A stretch of DNA of 64,000 bases, from NCBI RefSeq assembly GCF_049670895.1, contig NZ_CP187170.1; one strand, written 5' to 3'. Of the stretch, positions 32,990 through 43,092 are shown one piece after another. The notes beneath the pieces were generated by a model. The model was given only the letters and a program-made list of their open reading frames with translations. It did not search any database and was not told the DNA's origin. This stretch comes from Pasteurella sp049670895 (lineage in GTDB: Bacteria; Pseudomonadota; Gammaproteobacteria; Enterobacterales; Pasteurellaceae). The position numbers were made by a program, and so were the translations under genes. The stretch's first letter is position 1; every line of letters starts with the position of its first letter.

Positions 32990-33958
32990 ATGTTGTTAGA
33001 AGCTTCCCTTGCGATTCTTGTTGGGTTGGTGATTTTAGTCTGGAGTGCGGATCGTTTTGTTGATGGTTCTGCCAGCCTTGCCCGTTATCTTGGTATGTCG
33101 CAACTCTTAATTGGTATTTTAATTATCGGCTTTGGTACCTCTATGCCAGAAATGGTAGTTTCTGCCCTTTCTGCCATTAATCATAGCCCAGGTATTGCAT
33201 TAGGTAATGCTTACGGTTCCAATATTACCAATATTGCCCTCATTCTTGGCTTAACGGCGTTAATTAAACCCCTCTCCGTTCATTTTAGTGTCATTAAAAA
33301 AGAACTGCCTATCCTCATTTTTGTTACGTTGCTTTCCGTCTATTTCTTATTTGATCTGCATTTAGACAGAACAGAAGCGATCATGCTATTAGTGATTTTT
33401 CTGCTCTATATCCTGTGGACAATTTGGTCTAGCAAAAAACAACGTGCGTCAATTCAAGCTGCTTATGCAGAAGAAAGTGAAACAGAAAGCATGTCGCTAA
33501 AAGCCTCGATTCTATGGATTATTGGTGGCTTACTGTTATTAATTATCAGCTCACAATTATTAGTTTGGGGAGCCACACAAATCGCCCAACATTTTGGCGT
33601 GAGTGATTTAATCATTGGTTTGACCATTGTGGCAGTGGGAACTTCGTTGCCAGAAATTGCCGCCTCTATTGTGGCAGCCCGTAAAGGTGATGTGGATCTT
33701 GCGGTCGGCAATATTATTGGCTCGAACCTTTATAACACCCTTGCGGTGGTCGGCTTAGCTGGTGCCATTACCTCTATTCAGGCTGAGCCTGAAATTTTAT
33801 CTCGTGATATGTCAGTGATGACAGGACTAACCCTGTTCCTGTTTATTATTGGTTATGCGGTGAGTAAACAAGGTAAAAAAATCGGTCGTCTTTCAGGTGC
33901 AGTATTAATGGGAAGTTATATTGGCTACACCCTCTATCTGATTCAAACCGCAATTTAA
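32990..33958 (+). CDS. yrbG: Calcium/sodium antiporter, YrbG-like (CaCA family)
   Basis: This is an inner-membrane cation exchanger of 322 residues with about ten hydrophobic segments in two inverted halves. Each half carries the alpha-repeat motif: GFGTSMPEMVVSALSAI (about 44-60) and AVGTSLPEIAASIVAARKGD (about 212-231), with NAYGSNITN and NIIGSNLYN as the partner segments. E. coli YrbG is the nearest familiar relative. Monocistronic, with a strong terminator downstream. Confidence 0.9.
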   Translation: MLLEASLAILVGLVILVWSADRFVDGSASLARYLGMSQLLIGILIIGFGTSMPEMVVSALSAINHSPGIALGNAYGSNITNIALILGLTALIKPLSVHFSVIKKELPILIFVTLLSVYFLFDLHLDRTEAIMLLVIFLLYILWTIWSSKKQRASIQAAYAEESETESMSLKASILWIIGGLLLLIISSQLLVWGATQIAQHFGVSDLIIGLTIVAVGTSLPEIAASIVAARKGDVDLAVGNIIGSNLYNTLAVVGLAGAITSIQAEPEILSRDMSVMTGLTLFLFIIGYAVSKQGKKIGRLSGAVLMGSYIGYTLYLIQTAI

Positions 33959-33984
33959 CTCTCCCCTCTTTGATACATTGAAAC

Positions 33985-34022
33985 AGAACGGATTTCACAT
34001 CGCTGAAATCCGTTCTTTTTAT
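33985..34022 (+). terminator. Terminator after yrbG
   Basis: AGAACGGATTTCA (33985-33997) pairs with TGAAATCCGTTCT (34004-34016), followed by T5. Confidence 0.9.
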
Positions 34023-34214
34023 TTGTCTTGCTTACCATTTTTCGCTTTTCTTTTATACAGTTAGATATCAATTAGAATATTTTTCAAGCAAATCAATAAG
34101 ATAAGGTTAAAAACAAACCTATAAAATGTAAGGTTTTCAATTTTTATTGGTCTAATAGCAAGTTGATGCATCAACAAACTTGGACGTTAATGACACTATT
34201 TAAGGAGAAACAAG

Positions 34215-37067
34215 ATGTTTCAAAATAACAAAACTAAAACACGGTTTAAATATCACAAACTGGCACTCTTGACGATGACCACACTGCTCAGCACCTCAGC
34301 ATGGTCAGCACTGAACGCCAATCCTGTCTTCCGTTCCCAAATCAATGCCCCACTTTATGATTTGCATGATGTTGACGAAAAACTTACCTACTACACCTAT
34401 TTAGACCAAACTCCCGTTGCGGTGTTAGACCCATATCGCCATTTTCCGATTATTGATGATGAAAACAAAATCACCCATATCGGCATTATTGATACTGCTT
34501 TTGCTCCCACAAAATTGCTTAAAAATAGCCAAGATAAATGGCGTATTTCGGTCGGGAAAAATGCCAATCCTGTTGGGGCAACCATTGATTCTCATGGCAC
34601 ATTTACCGCCAGTGTCATCGCAAAACATAACCAAAATGCCCAGCTTTTTGCACTAGGATTAGGGGTAAATGCACAAGATAATCTATTAACACTGGATAGT
34701 ACCGCATATGGATTATTACATGATAAAGGGGCAAGAATTTTTAATAACTCATTCGGAAATACTGCAGATGAGGAAGTGGGGATAAAACCCGTGGGCTTAA
34801 ATGATAAATGGGCAGAAGAAGACAGTATTTTTATTTGGGCAGCCAGTAATGATGGCTTAAGCAGCAATGAAAAACTCAAAAGCCATGCCTCGTTACAAGC
34901 ACTTTATCCCCTATTAAATGACAAGGCTCGAAACGGTTGGATTGCAGTTGCCGCAAGCGATGAGCATGACCGCAGTAAATTAGCCGATTATTCCAATAAA
35001 ATTGGTGAAAAAGCGAAATATTGGGGAATCACCGCTCAAGGCACTCATGACATTCAATTTGAAACAGAATCTCGAAAAAAATCGGGTACCTCTTTCGCCG
35101 CTCCCGTCGTCAGTGCTGCCGCTGCCAATGTTTGGGAAAAATATCCTTGGTTAACCAATCACCTTGTGACCATGACATTGCTTTCTACCGCAGATAAACC
35201 CGGGAAAGATGAAGTGAATGACACGCCAGATGCCACCTTTGGTTGGGGAATTTTAAATCAAGAAAGGGCATTAAAAGGTCCTGCACGTTTTGATAAACGT
35301 CTATTAACCCATCATGATGATAGAGAAAAAGATCTCGTTGTCGTTGATTTTCAACATCGTGATTATCAAAATTTAGATAAACTCACATGGCGTAACAATA
35401 TTACGGGAGATGCGGGTTTACGTAAAAAAGGGACGGGGGCTTTATATTTAAGTGGCAACAATACCTATCAAGGCGAAACCATTGTTGAAAATGGTATTTT
35501 AGGCATTCATCACGCCCTGACCCAATCCAAGGTGACGATTGAACAAAACGGAAGTTTGCTCACCAAAGGTCAACAGCACAACAAAGTTGTGATCGGTCAG
35601 GATAGCAAGGATCAGGATGTGGTTGATAATAAAGGCTCACTTTATGTTTATGGTGAAGGGCTTGAGATCAAAGGAAATTATAAAGGACACAAAGATTCTC
35701 GCCTGATTATTGATATTGATAAATCGCAACTCAATGTGAGTGGAAAATTAGATTTTGGTGATGGCTACATTGTGGCAGATATTGCGAACTTGAATGAAAT
35801 TCCAACTCAAGAAAGCAAAGAGCGTCGTATTATTCATGCGAACACGATTGATCATTATCAGGGTAAACATGCCATTGCAGAAAGCATTTCCCCTTATATC
35901 AACATTTCAAACCTGTCTATCAATGATGCCAAAACGGATATTAACATTGAATACCATCGTCATTCCACAGACCATGTTTTACGCCAAATTAATTATGTGA
36001 CCGAAAGTGGATTAAATACCGCAAGCAATGTAGATTCGGTGTTAGATTACCTTGCTCAAGAAAAAAGTGCAGATAACAGTCCGCTGCTTGTGGCAGCTAA
36101 AGGGTTAATTTCGACACAAGGGACACAACTGGCACAGGCGATTGACTCCCTTTCTGGCGAAATTCATGCTTCAAGCCAACATGTACTGGCAAAACAAAAC
36201 CAAATGATCAACTACACATTAAGCAAACGCCTTGCTTCACTGTTATTCGCCCCTCGTCAAGCAGGTGTGTGGGTGGATGGTTTGTATAGCCATGGTGAAC
36301 TACAACAAGCAGGCTATGCCAGTGCAAAAATCAATATGCAAGGCATTCAATTGGGTGTTGATCACGCACTTTCTGAGCGTGCATTATTAGGGGTGAGTGT
36401 CGTCCATAGCAAAACCGATGGACAATTTAATCGCAATGCTGGGCATGTCGCCATTCAAAATACTGGGCTTTCCTTATATGGGACTTATGATTTAGATCCG
36501 TTCTATATTGCAGGGCGTATTGGGGCAAACTGGAGTCAAAGTGATGTAAAACGCCCTGTATTAGATCAAGAAAGCCAAGTAAAATACAACAGCAACATTT
36601 ATAACCTTTATGCTGAATTCGGGCACAAAACGCAGTGGGATAAGTTCACCCTTAACCCGTTTGTGGCATGGCAACAAGATAGCATTCGTCAACACGGCTT
36701 TAAAGAAAATGTTGCGGCAGCGATTGTCAGTCACGGCAAACATTATCAATTGAAATCTGCACTTGCAGGTCTTCGAGCACATTTAAAATTAGCTGACTTT
36801 CACTTCAATGCAAGTGTCTCTCATGCATACCAGCTGAATCCACAGCGTTTTCAGTTTCAGGGATATTATGCAGGAGGCACCACAACAAATCAGCCTAAAA
36901 TCAACATTCAGGGGATTAAACAAGCTCGCCATACAACTTGGTTAAGTGCGGGGGCAGATTATCAAATCACGCCAAAAGTGAGTGTACAATCAAACTATCA
37001 CCTTGCTTTAGAAAAGCATATGAAAGCCAATAACCTATTTACTGTGGGGGTTCGTTACACATTCTAA
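34215..37067 (+). CDS. Subtilisin-like serine protease autotransporter (AasP/Ssa1/NalP type)
   Basis: This is a 950-residue type Va secreted protease. A long N-terminal signal ends near STSAWSA (about residue 32). The S8 protease domain has its triad visible: Asp93 in GIIDTAF, His127 in DSHGTFTAS and Ser293 in SGTSFAAPVVS, with oxyanion Asn212 in AASNDG. A beta-helix linker carries the autotransporter-associated strand repeat (GTGALYLSGNNTYQGETIV, about 410-428). The last ~280 residues form the translocator barrel (GVWVDGLYSHGELQQAGYAS and the terminal VGVRYTF). Relatives process surface lipoproteins or adhesins; the TbpB-like lipoprotein is one possible client. Ribosome site AAGGAGA. Confidence 0.94.
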   Translation: MFQNNKTKTRFKYHKLALLTMTTLLSTSAWSALNANPVFRSQINAPLYDLHDVDEKLTYYTYLDQTPVAVLDPYRHFPIIDDENKITHIGIIDTAFAPTKLLKNSQDKWRISVGKNANPVGATIDSHGTFTASVIAKHNQNAQLFALGLGVNAQDNLLTLDSTAYGLLHDKGARIFNNSFGNTADEEVGIKPVGLNDKWAEEDSIFIWAASNDGLSSNEKLKSHASLQALYPLLNDKARNGWIAVAASDEHDRSKLADYSNKIGEKAKYWGITAQGTHDIQFETESRKKSGTSFAAPVVSAAAANVWEKYPWLTNHLVTMTLLSTADKPGKDEVNDTPDATFGWGILNQERALKGPARFDKRLLTHHDDREKDLVVVDFQHRDYQNLDKLTWRNNITGDAGLRKKGTGALYLSGNNTYQGETIVENGILGIHHALTQSKVTIEQNGSLLTKGQQHNKVVIGQDSKDQDVVDNKGSLYVYGEGLEIKGNYKGHKDSRLIIDIDKSQLNVSGKLDFGDGYIVADIANLNEIPTQESKERRIIHANTIDHYQGKHAIAESISPYINISNLSINDAKTDINIEYHRHSTDHVLRQINYVTESGLNTASNVDSVLDYLAQEKSADNSPLLVAAKGLISTQGTQLAQAIDSLSGEIHASSQHVLAKQNQMINYTLSKRLASLLFAPRQAGVWVDGLYSHGELQQAGYASAKINMQGIQLGVDHALSERALLGVSVVHSKTDGQFNRNAGHVAIQNTGLSLYGTYDLDPFYIAGRIGANWSQSDVKRPVLDQESQVKYNSNIYNLYAEFGHKTQWDKFTLNPFVAWQQDSIRQHGFKENVAAAIVSHGKHYQLKSALAGLRAHLKLADFHFNASVSHAYQLNPQRFQFQGYYAGGTTTNQPKINIQGIKQARHTTWLSAGADYQITPKVSVQSNYHLALEKHMKANNLFTVGVRYTF

Positions 37068-37084
37068 TCTCTTGAGAAGATAAA

Positions 37085-37115
37085 AAATCTGGCATATTAA
37101 GTGCCAGATTTTTTT
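37085..37115 (+). terminator. Terminator after the autotransporter
   Basis: AAATCTGGCA (37085-37094) pairs with TGCCAGATTT (37102-37111) and continues in T. Confidence 0.85.
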
Positions 37116-37145
37116 ATCACAACAACCAACAATCTGTCTAAAAAC

Positions 37146-37180
37146 AAAAAAGCTTCTTTGCCAATACAAAGAAGCTTTTT
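37146..37180. terminator. Terminator of ftsH (bidirectional)
   Basis: AAAAAAGCTTCTTTG (37146-37160) pairs with CAAAGAAGCTTTTT (37167-37180) around a six-base loop, just past the ftsH stop. Confidence 0.85.
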
Positions 37181-37202
37181 CATTGAAGTGAGATTGAAGA
37201 AA

Positions 37203-39137
37203 TTATTTATCAAATGTTGGGTTTTCTTCAAAATTATCTGGATTTTCGACCGCACTTTTTTCGCTGTTGCCTGAAGTGTCGGATTCCGATGAATTTGAAT
37301 GATTACCTTTATCTGAATCTTCCCAACCAGAAGGTGGTGTCACTGGCTGGCGTTTCATTAACTGTTCGATTTGTTCTTCTTCAATGGTTTCATATTTCAC
37401 TAACGCATCTTTCATCGCATGCAAAATATCCATGTTATCAATGAGAATCTGTCTTGCACGCTCATAGTTACGTGTCACAATAGCTCGTACTTCCTCATCA
37501 ATCAGATGAGCCGTTTCATCTGACATATGTTTCGCTTTTGCCATTGAACGCCCTAAGAACACTTCGCCCTCATCTTCAGAATAGAGAATCGGACCTAATT
37601 TATCAGAAAATCCCCACTGAGTGACCATGTTGCGAGCAATATTGGTTGCGACTTTAATATCATTCGACGCCCCCGTAGAAATATTTTCCTCACCATAAAT
37701 CAAATCTTCTGCCAAACGACCTGCATACAAGGTTGAAAGTTTACTTTCTAATTGTTTTTGGCTAATACTCACTTGATCGCCTTCTGGTAAGAAGAAAGTT
37801 ACCCCTAATGCACGACCACGAGGAATAATTGTAACCTTATGAACAGGATCATGTTCTGGCACAATATAGCCCACAATGGCATGACCTGCCTCATGATAAG
37901 CAGTAGATTCTTTTTGTTTTTCCGTCATGATCATGGTGCGGCGTTCAGGTCCCATGTTGATTTTATCTTTCGCTTTTTCGAACTCAAGCATGGTGACTAA
38001 ACGTTTATTGGTGCGAGCGGCAAACAATGCGGCTTCATTCACTAAGTTCGCTAAATCCGCACCTGAATAACCTGGTGTACCACGTGCTAATGTCATTGCA
38101 TCTACATCAGGGGCAATAGGAACACGACGCATATGTACTTTTAAAATTTGCTCACGACCACGCACATCTGGCAAACCGACCACCACTTGGCGGTCAAAAC
38201 GACCAGGACGAGTTAAGGCTGGGTCAAGCACATCAGGACGGTTCGTTGCCGCAATGACAATCACGCCTTCATTGCCTTCAAAGCCATCCATTTCCACGAG
38301 CATTTGGTTTAGGGTTTGTTCACGTTCATCATGTCCACCGCCTAATCCTGCACCACGCTGACGACCCACGGCATCAATTTCATCAATAAAGATCAAGCAA
38401 GGTGCATTTCTTTTTGCTTGTTCGAACATATCACGCACACGAGACGCCCCTACACCAACGAACATTTCTACGAAATCTGAACCTGAAATCGTAAAAAATG
38501 GCACTTTTGCTTCCCCTGCAATGGCTTTCGCCAGTAAGGTTTTACCCGTACCAGGAGGACCAACCATGAGAATCCCTTTCGGAATTTTACCGCCTAAATT
38601 TTGAAACTTGCTCGGTTCACGTAGAAAATCCACAATTTCAGCGACTTCTTCTTTCGCTTCATCACAACCTGCCACATCGGCAAAAGTGGTTTTGATCTGC
38701 TCTTGTGTCATCATACGGGCACGGCTTTTACCAAAGCTCATGGCTTTATTGCCGCCACCTTGCATTTGACGCATAAAGAATAACCAGACACCAATGAGTA
38801 AAATCATCGGGAACCAAGAAATCAAGATTTGTGAGAGGAACCCACGTTTTTCTGGTGGTGTACCTTCAATTTTGACTTTTTTGTTTAATAGATCATTTAA
38901 TAACTTATCATCATTTAATGGCATCACCGTGGTGTATTTTGAGCCATCTGTTTTGGTTACATGAATTTCATTGTAATCAAAACGTGCTTGGCGAACTTGA
39001 TCATTACCAACATCTGAAATAAAGGTGGTATAGTCAAGGGTATTGCCTGACGAACTTGAGTTAAAGCCTTGGTAAGCTGTCATCATGACTACGGCTACCA
39101 CAACCCAAAGGATTAAATTTTTTACCATATCGTTCAA
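37203..39137 (-). CDS. ftsH: ATP-dependent zinc metalloprotease FtsH
   Basis: This membrane-anchored AAA+ protease degrades misfolded membrane proteins and regulators. It has two N-terminal helices (about 7-23 and 106-123), Walker A GPPGTGKT (193-200), Walker B CLIFIDEIDAVG, second-region-of-homology TRPGRFDRQV, and the zinc site HEAGH. The coding start is uncertain: the TTG at 39137 has AGAGG seven bases upstream and gives MNDMVKN, resembling the older E. coli MSDMAKN start; the in-frame ATG at 39128 gives MVKN. The acidic, Asn-rich C-terminus is variable. It lies downstream of rlmE as in E. coli. Confidence 0.97.
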   Translation of the reverse strand: MNDMVKNLILWVVVAVVMMTAYQGFNSSSSGNTLDYTTFISDVGNDQVRQARFDYNEIHVTKTDGSKYTTVMPLNDDKLLNDLLNKKVKIEGTPPEKRGFLSQILISWFPMILLIGVWLFFMRQMQGGGNKAMSFGKSRARMMTQEQIKTTFADVAGCDEAKEEVAEIVDFLREPSKFQNLGGKIPKGILMVGPPGTGKTLLAKAIAGEAKVPFFTISGSDFVEMFVGVGASRVRDMFEQAKRNAPCLIFIDEIDAVGRQRGAGLGGGHDEREQTLNQMLVEMDGFEGNEGVIVIAATNRPDVLDPALTRPGRFDRQVVVGLPDVRGREQILKVHMRRVPIAPDVDAMTLARGTPGYSGADLANLVNEAALFAARTNKRLVTMLEFEKAKDKINMGPERRTMIMTEKQKESTAYHEAGHAIVGYIVPEHDPVHKVTIIPRGRALGVTFFLPEGDQVSISQKQLESKLSTLYAGRLAEDLIYGEENISTGASNDIKVATNIARNMVTQWGFSDKLGPILYSEDEGEVFLGRSMAKAKHMSDETAHLIDEEVRAIVTRNYERARQILIDNMDILHAMKDALVKYETIEEEQIEQLMKRQPVTPPSGWEDSDKGNHSNSSESDTSGNSEKSAVENPDNFEENPTFDK

Positions 39138-39267
39138 GGTTTGACCTCTTTTTTTGCTAACGTTAAAAATTTGTTACGAAAGATTACTATATTTAATATG
39201 AAATTGGAAATTATCATATCAATCGTCGACATTTGAAAAAACATCGCGTAGAACATACTGACGAAAG

Positions 39268-39897
39268 TTAGGGTTTGTAACCTGTAGCAACAATATACAC
39301 CTCTCGAGAACGTCCTCTTGAGGCTTCAGGCTTACGAACTTTTACAACACTAAACAGAGAGCGAATTTCTCTTAAGTATTCATCAAACCCTTCACCCTGA
39401 AACACTTTTACCACAAAACTGCCTTTAGTGGCTAAAACTTGTTTACACATATCTAAAGCCAATTCAACTAAATACATGGCTCGGGGAATATCCACCGATG
39501 GCATACCACTAAAATTCGGTGCCATATCGGACATGACCACATCCACTTTGCCTTCCCCAACACGTTCTAATAAGGCAGCAAGCACGTTTTCATCACGGAA
39601 ATCGCCTTGCAAAAAATCGACCCCAACAATGGGATCCATTTCTAAAATATCACACGCAATAATACGTCCTTTGCCACCAATTTGGCTCACCACATATTGC
39701 GACCAGCCCCCCGGTGCGGCACCGAGATCCACCACCGTCATACCGGGTTTAAATAAACGGTCGGTTTGTTGAATTTCATCTAATTTAAAATAGGCACGAG
39801 AACGTAATTTTTGTTTATGTGCTTTTTGCACAAATGGATCTTTGAAATGTTCATTTAACCAACGAGATGAACTCGCTGAACGTTTTTTCTTTCCCAT
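39268..39897 (-). CDS. rlmE: 23S rRNA 2'-O-methyltransferase RlmE (FtsJ)
   Basis: RlmE methylates the ribose of U2552 in 23S rRNA using S-adenosylmethionine, a late step of 50S maturation. The ATG at 39897 gives MGKKKRSASSSRWLNEHFKD and 209 residues, the family length; the frame extends to 39930 without support. The SAM site is VVDLGAAPGGWSQYV. The catalytic K-D-K-E residues lie in RSRAYFKLDEI, SDMAPNFSG, FVVKVFQGEG and the late RGRSREVYIV. The ftsJ-ftsH gene order is conserved in gammaproteobacteria. Confidence 0.96.
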   Translation of the reverse strand: MGKKKRSASSSRWLNEHFKDPFVQKAHKQKLRSRAYFKLDEIQQTDRLFKPGMTVVDLGAAPGGWSQYVVSQIGGKGRIIACDILEMDPIVGVDFLQGDFRDENVLAALLERVGEGKVDVVMSDMAPNFSGMPSVDIPRAMYLVELALDMCKQVLATKGSFVVKVFQGEGFDEYLREIRSLFSVVKVRKPEASRGRSREVYIVATGYKP

Positions 39898-40025
39898 AAA
39901 ACTTCTTTCTATATAACATCGTTTGTTCAATATGGGGCATTATACACAAGTTTCAAGTGGGATTTGGCAGAAAAAAACAAATTGTTCATAATTCTGTTCA
40001 AATCACTTATTTCACCTCCCTTGAT

Positions 40026-40056
40026 GAAAAACTTTTTCAAAATAGACCGCACTTTT
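40026..40056. repeat. Extended DNA uptake signal
   Basis: GAAAAACTTTTTC then AAAATAGACCGCACTTTT, lying just upstream of the Pho box. Confidence 0.75.
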
Positions 40057-40076
40057 CCCCGTTTTTTGTCTTTAAA

Positions 40077-40094
40077 CTGTCATAAAACTGTCAT
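40077..40094 (+). promoter_or_regulatory. Pho box of the pst operon
   Basis: CTGTCATAAAACTGTCAT consists of two 7-bp PhoB repeats with the standard 4-bp AT spacer, a perfect consensus match. TAAAAT at 40104-40109, about ten bases on, fits as the -10 of a PhoB-activated promoter. pstS starts 70 bases downstream. Confidence 0.92.
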
Positions 40095-40166
40095 ATTTGC
40101 TCACTAAAATCACGCCTGCTACCACAAATAGGTAGTCTATGAAAAACATTTAAGGGAGCAATGCTT

Positions 40167-41198
40167 ATGATAAAACCTGCCATTCTGTTATCACTTTGTT
40201 TAGGGGTTTTTACCTTATCCGCAAACGCTGAAACCATTACGGGTGCTGGGGCTTCTTTTCCTTATCCGATTTATGCGAAATGGGCATCATTGTATGAAAA
40301 GGAAACAGGAAACAAAGTGAATTATCAATCTATTGGTTCAGGCGGTGGACAGCAACAAATTATGGCAAAAACCATTGATTTTGGTGCCTCGGATGATCCA
40401 ATGAAAGCAGAATTATTAGCACAACATCAACTACTTCAATTTCCAGCCATCATTGGTGGCACCGTACCTGTTATCAATCTTCCCAATATTCACGCAGGTG
40501 AACTCAAACTTTCTGCGGCAGTACTCGCCGACATTTTCTTAGGCAAGATCAAAAAATGGAATGATCCTGCGATTGCCCAATTAAATAAAGGGCTCAATTT
40601 ACCAGATAAAACCATTATTGTGGTTCACCGTTCTGATGGTTCAGGCACAACATTTGGTTGGACCAATTATCTTTCCAAAGTTTCCACAGAATGGAAAGAA
40701 AAAGTCGGGCAAGGCAAATCGGTTAAATGGCCGACGGGACAAGGCGGAAAAGGAAATGAAGGCGTAGCGGCTTATGTCAGCAAAATCAAATATTCCATTG
40801 GTTATGTGGAATATGCTTATGCGAAACAAAATCACTTAACGTGGACAGCCTTACAAAATCAAGCAGGGCAATTTGTGCAGCCTTCCGCAGAAACTTTTAT
40901 GGCAGCAGCAGCCAATGCGGATTGGCAAAGTGCGGTTGGAATGGGCGTGGTGTTAACCGATGAACCCGGGGAAAAATCTTGGCCAATCACGGCGGCAAGT
41001 TTCATTCTGCTACACAAAAATACGGATAAACCTGCTCAAACTAAATCCGTTTTTCACTTCTTTGATTGGGCATTTAAACAAGGCAAACAGGCTGCGGCTG
41101 AATTAGATTATGTGCCTCTCCCTGATGAAGTGGTGAATCAGATTCAGCAACAATGGAAAACCGATGTCAAAGCCAGTGATGGTAAAGCCGTTTGGTAA
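40167..41198 (+). CDS. pstS: Phosphate-binding protein PstS
   Basis: This is the periplasmic high-affinity phosphate receptor. The ATG at 40167 is favoured over 40161 because GGGAG lies about nine bases before it; the signal peptide ends SANA|ETITGAG. Phosphate-contact motifs TGAGASFPYPIY, SIGSGGGQQQI and HRSDGSGTTFGWTNYL are all present, 343 residues. It is the first gene of pstSCAB-phoBR behind the Pho box. Confidence 0.97.
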   Translation: MIKPAILLSLCLGVFTLSANAETITGAGASFPYPIYAKWASLYEKETGNKVNYQSIGSGGGQQQIMAKTIDFGASDDPMKAELLAQHQLLQFPAIIGGTVPVINLPNIHAGELKLSAAVLADIFLGKIKKWNDPAIAQLNKGLNLPDKTIIVVHRSDGSGTTFGWTNYLSKVSTEWKEKVGQGKSVKWPTGQGGKGNEGVAAYVSKIKYSIGYVEYAYAKQNHLTWTALQNQAGQFVQPSAETFMAAAANADWQSAVGMGVVLTDEPGEKSWPITAASFILLHKNTDKPAQTKSVFHFFDWAFKQGKQAAAELDYVPLPDEVVNQIQQQWKTDVKASDGKAVW

Positions 41199-41271
41199 TT
41201 GAAATAGCTGGGCAGCTATGACTGCCCAGATCAAACTAAATAGAAAGAATAAAAAGTAGAAGAAGGTGCCT

Positions 41272-42237
41272 ATGCCATTAGATAAAGCTCATACAGAATA
41301 CAACCCGCTCAGGCGTCGCATGATGGAGCTTGGTTTTAAAAATCTTACCCGTTTTTTTGCAATATGCGTTTTTTTACTCTTAGCTGCCGTGATGATTTCA
41401 TTGGTGATGGGGAGTTGGGATACCCTCCAAAAATTTGGATTATCATTTCTTTGGATGCATGATTGGAACCCTGTACAAGAACAATACGGGGCGTTGATTC
41501 CGATTATTGGCACGTTAATTACCTCTTTTCTTGCACTGCTCATTGCTGTACCCATTTCATTTGGTATTGCCATTTTTCTTACCGAACTGGCACCAGAATG
41601 GGTGAAACGCCCTGTTGGCATTGCCATTGAAATGCTGGCGGCAATTCCATCTATTATTTATGGGATGTGGGGATTATTTATTTTTGTGCCTCTTTTTCAA
41701 GAACATATTCAACCTACCCTGATCGACTGGTTTGGTGAGTTACCTGTCCTAAATTACCTTTTTTCTGGTGCCCCATTTGGCATTGGTTTGTTTACGGCGG
41801 GATTCGTGCTTGCCATTATGATCATTCCCTTCATTGCTTCCGTTATGCGTGATGTGTTTACCATCGTACCTTCGATTTTAAAAGAATCCGCTTATGGGTT
41901 GGGCTCAACCACTTGGGAAGTGATGTGGAAAGTGGTGTTGCCCTACACCAAAACTGGTGTGGTGGGGGGCATTATGCTCGGGCTTGGACGTGCATTGGGC
42001 GAAACCATGGCGGTGACCTTTGTAATTGGTAATGCCTTCCATTTTCCAGAATCCCTCTTCTCACCTTCAACCTCCATTGCCTCATCTATTGCCAATGAAT
42101 TTAATGAGGCTAGCGGCTTGCAAAAATCCGCCCTTATGGAGCTTGGTTTAATCTTATTTCTGATTACCACGGTTGTGTTATCAATCTCTCGTTTCTTTAT
42201 TATGCGTATTGAGAAAAAAGAAGGACGTCGCGAATGA
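41272..42237 (+). CDS. pstC: Phosphate ABC transporter permease PstC
   Basis: This is an inner-membrane channel subunit, about 321 residues with six helices and a permease signature GLGSTTWEVMWKVVLP (about 206-221). An in-frame GTG at 41266 is possible, but the ATG at 41272 is better spaced from AGAAGG. The stop overlaps the pstA start (ATGA). Confidence 0.95.
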   Translation: MPLDKAHTEYNPLRRRMMELGFKNLTRFFAICVFLLLAAVMISLVMGSWDTLQKFGLSFLWMHDWNPVQEQYGALIPIIGTLITSFLALLIAVPISFGIAIFLTELAPEWVKRPVGIAIEMLAAIPSIIYGMWGLFIFVPLFQEHIQPTLIDWFGELPVLNYLFSGAPFGIGLFTAGFVLAIMIIPFIASVMRDVFTIVPSILKESAYGLGSTTWEVMWKVVLPYTKTGVVGGIMLGLGRALGETMAVTFVIGNAFHFPESLFSPSTSIASSIANEFNEASGLQKSALMELGLILFLITTVVLSISRFFIMRIEKKEGRRE

Positions 42238-43076
42238 GTCATCCCCATTTTCATTGTCGTAAGCTAAAAAATAAATTCATGCTTACTCTCTCTTTTTTGG
42301 CTGTCGGTTTTGGGCTGCTAGGGCTGTGCTGGATTTTGTTTACCTTAATCACCAAAGGCATTCCAGCCTTATCAATTCAATTATTTTTACAATCCACGCC
42401 TGCCCCGAATGAATCGGGTGGGTTACTGAATGCCATTGTGGGTTCGACCCTGCTTGTGACGGTCAGCACCCTCATTGGGGCACCCGTGGGAATTTTAGCA
42501 GGGACTTACCTTGCCGAGTATGGACGTTACAGTCGATTAGCACGCATCACACGTTTTCTCAATGATGTGTTGTTGTCTGCCCCGTCCATTGTTATTGGGC
42601 TTTTTATCTATGCCATTTATGTTTCACAAGTCAAACATTATTCAGGTTGGGCTGGGGCATTTGCCCTCGCCATGATTATGATCCCCGTGATTGTTCGAAC
42701 AACCGATAATATGCTGAATCTGGTGCCGAATAGTTTACGGGAAGCCGCTGCTGCACTGGGCTGCCCACAATGGCGAGTCATTACCATGATTTGTTATCGT
42801 GCCGCCCGTTCAGGCATTTTAACGGGGGTTTTACTCTCCATTGCCCGTATTTCGGGGGAAACCGCCCCGCTGTTATTTACCGCCTTATCAAACCAGTTCT
42901 TCTCATTGGATATGAATGCCCCAATGGGCAATCTTCCTGTCGTCATTTATCAATTTGCGGCAAGTCCTTTTAAAGATTGGAACGAGTTAGCTTGGGCAGG
43001 GGCAACCTTAATTACGCTTTTTGTTTTATTACTGAATATTTTTGCACGCGTTTTCTTTGCACGGAAAACCAAATAA
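42234..43076 (+). CDS. pstA: Phosphate ABC transporter permease PstA
   Basis: This is the second channel subunit, 280 residues, with the loop LREAAAALGCPQWRVITMIC (about 170-189) that contacts PstB. It starts on an ATGA overlap with pstC. Its end lies 16 bases before pstB. Confidence 0.95.
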   Translation: MSHPHFHCRKLKNKFMLTLSFLAVGFGLLGLCWILFTLITKGIPALSIQLFLQSTPAPNESGGLLNAIVGSTLLVTVSTLIGAPVGILAGTYLAEYGRYSRLARITRFLNDVLLSAPSIVIGLFIYAIYVSQVKHYSGWAGAFALAMIMIPVIVRTTDNMLNLVPNSLREAAAALGCPQWRVITMICYRAARSGILTGVLLSIARISGETAPLLFTALSNQFFSLDMNAPMGNLPVVIYQFAASPFKDWNELAWAGATLITLFVLLLNIFARVFFARKTK

Positions 43077-43092
43077 GCTTGGAGACACGAAT

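Noticed and set aside
32730..32990. tRNA-Asn as the attachment site of an integrated element
   Set aside because: The tRNA is intact, with its own terminator, and there is no integrase or repeated 3' end downstream; the next gene is a core antiporter.
14456..34160. A 13-base match TTATTGGTCTAAT near 14458 and again near 34147, both upstream of exported-protein genes
   Set aside because: In an AT-rich 64 kb window dozens of 13-base matches are expected by chance, and the flanks do not align.
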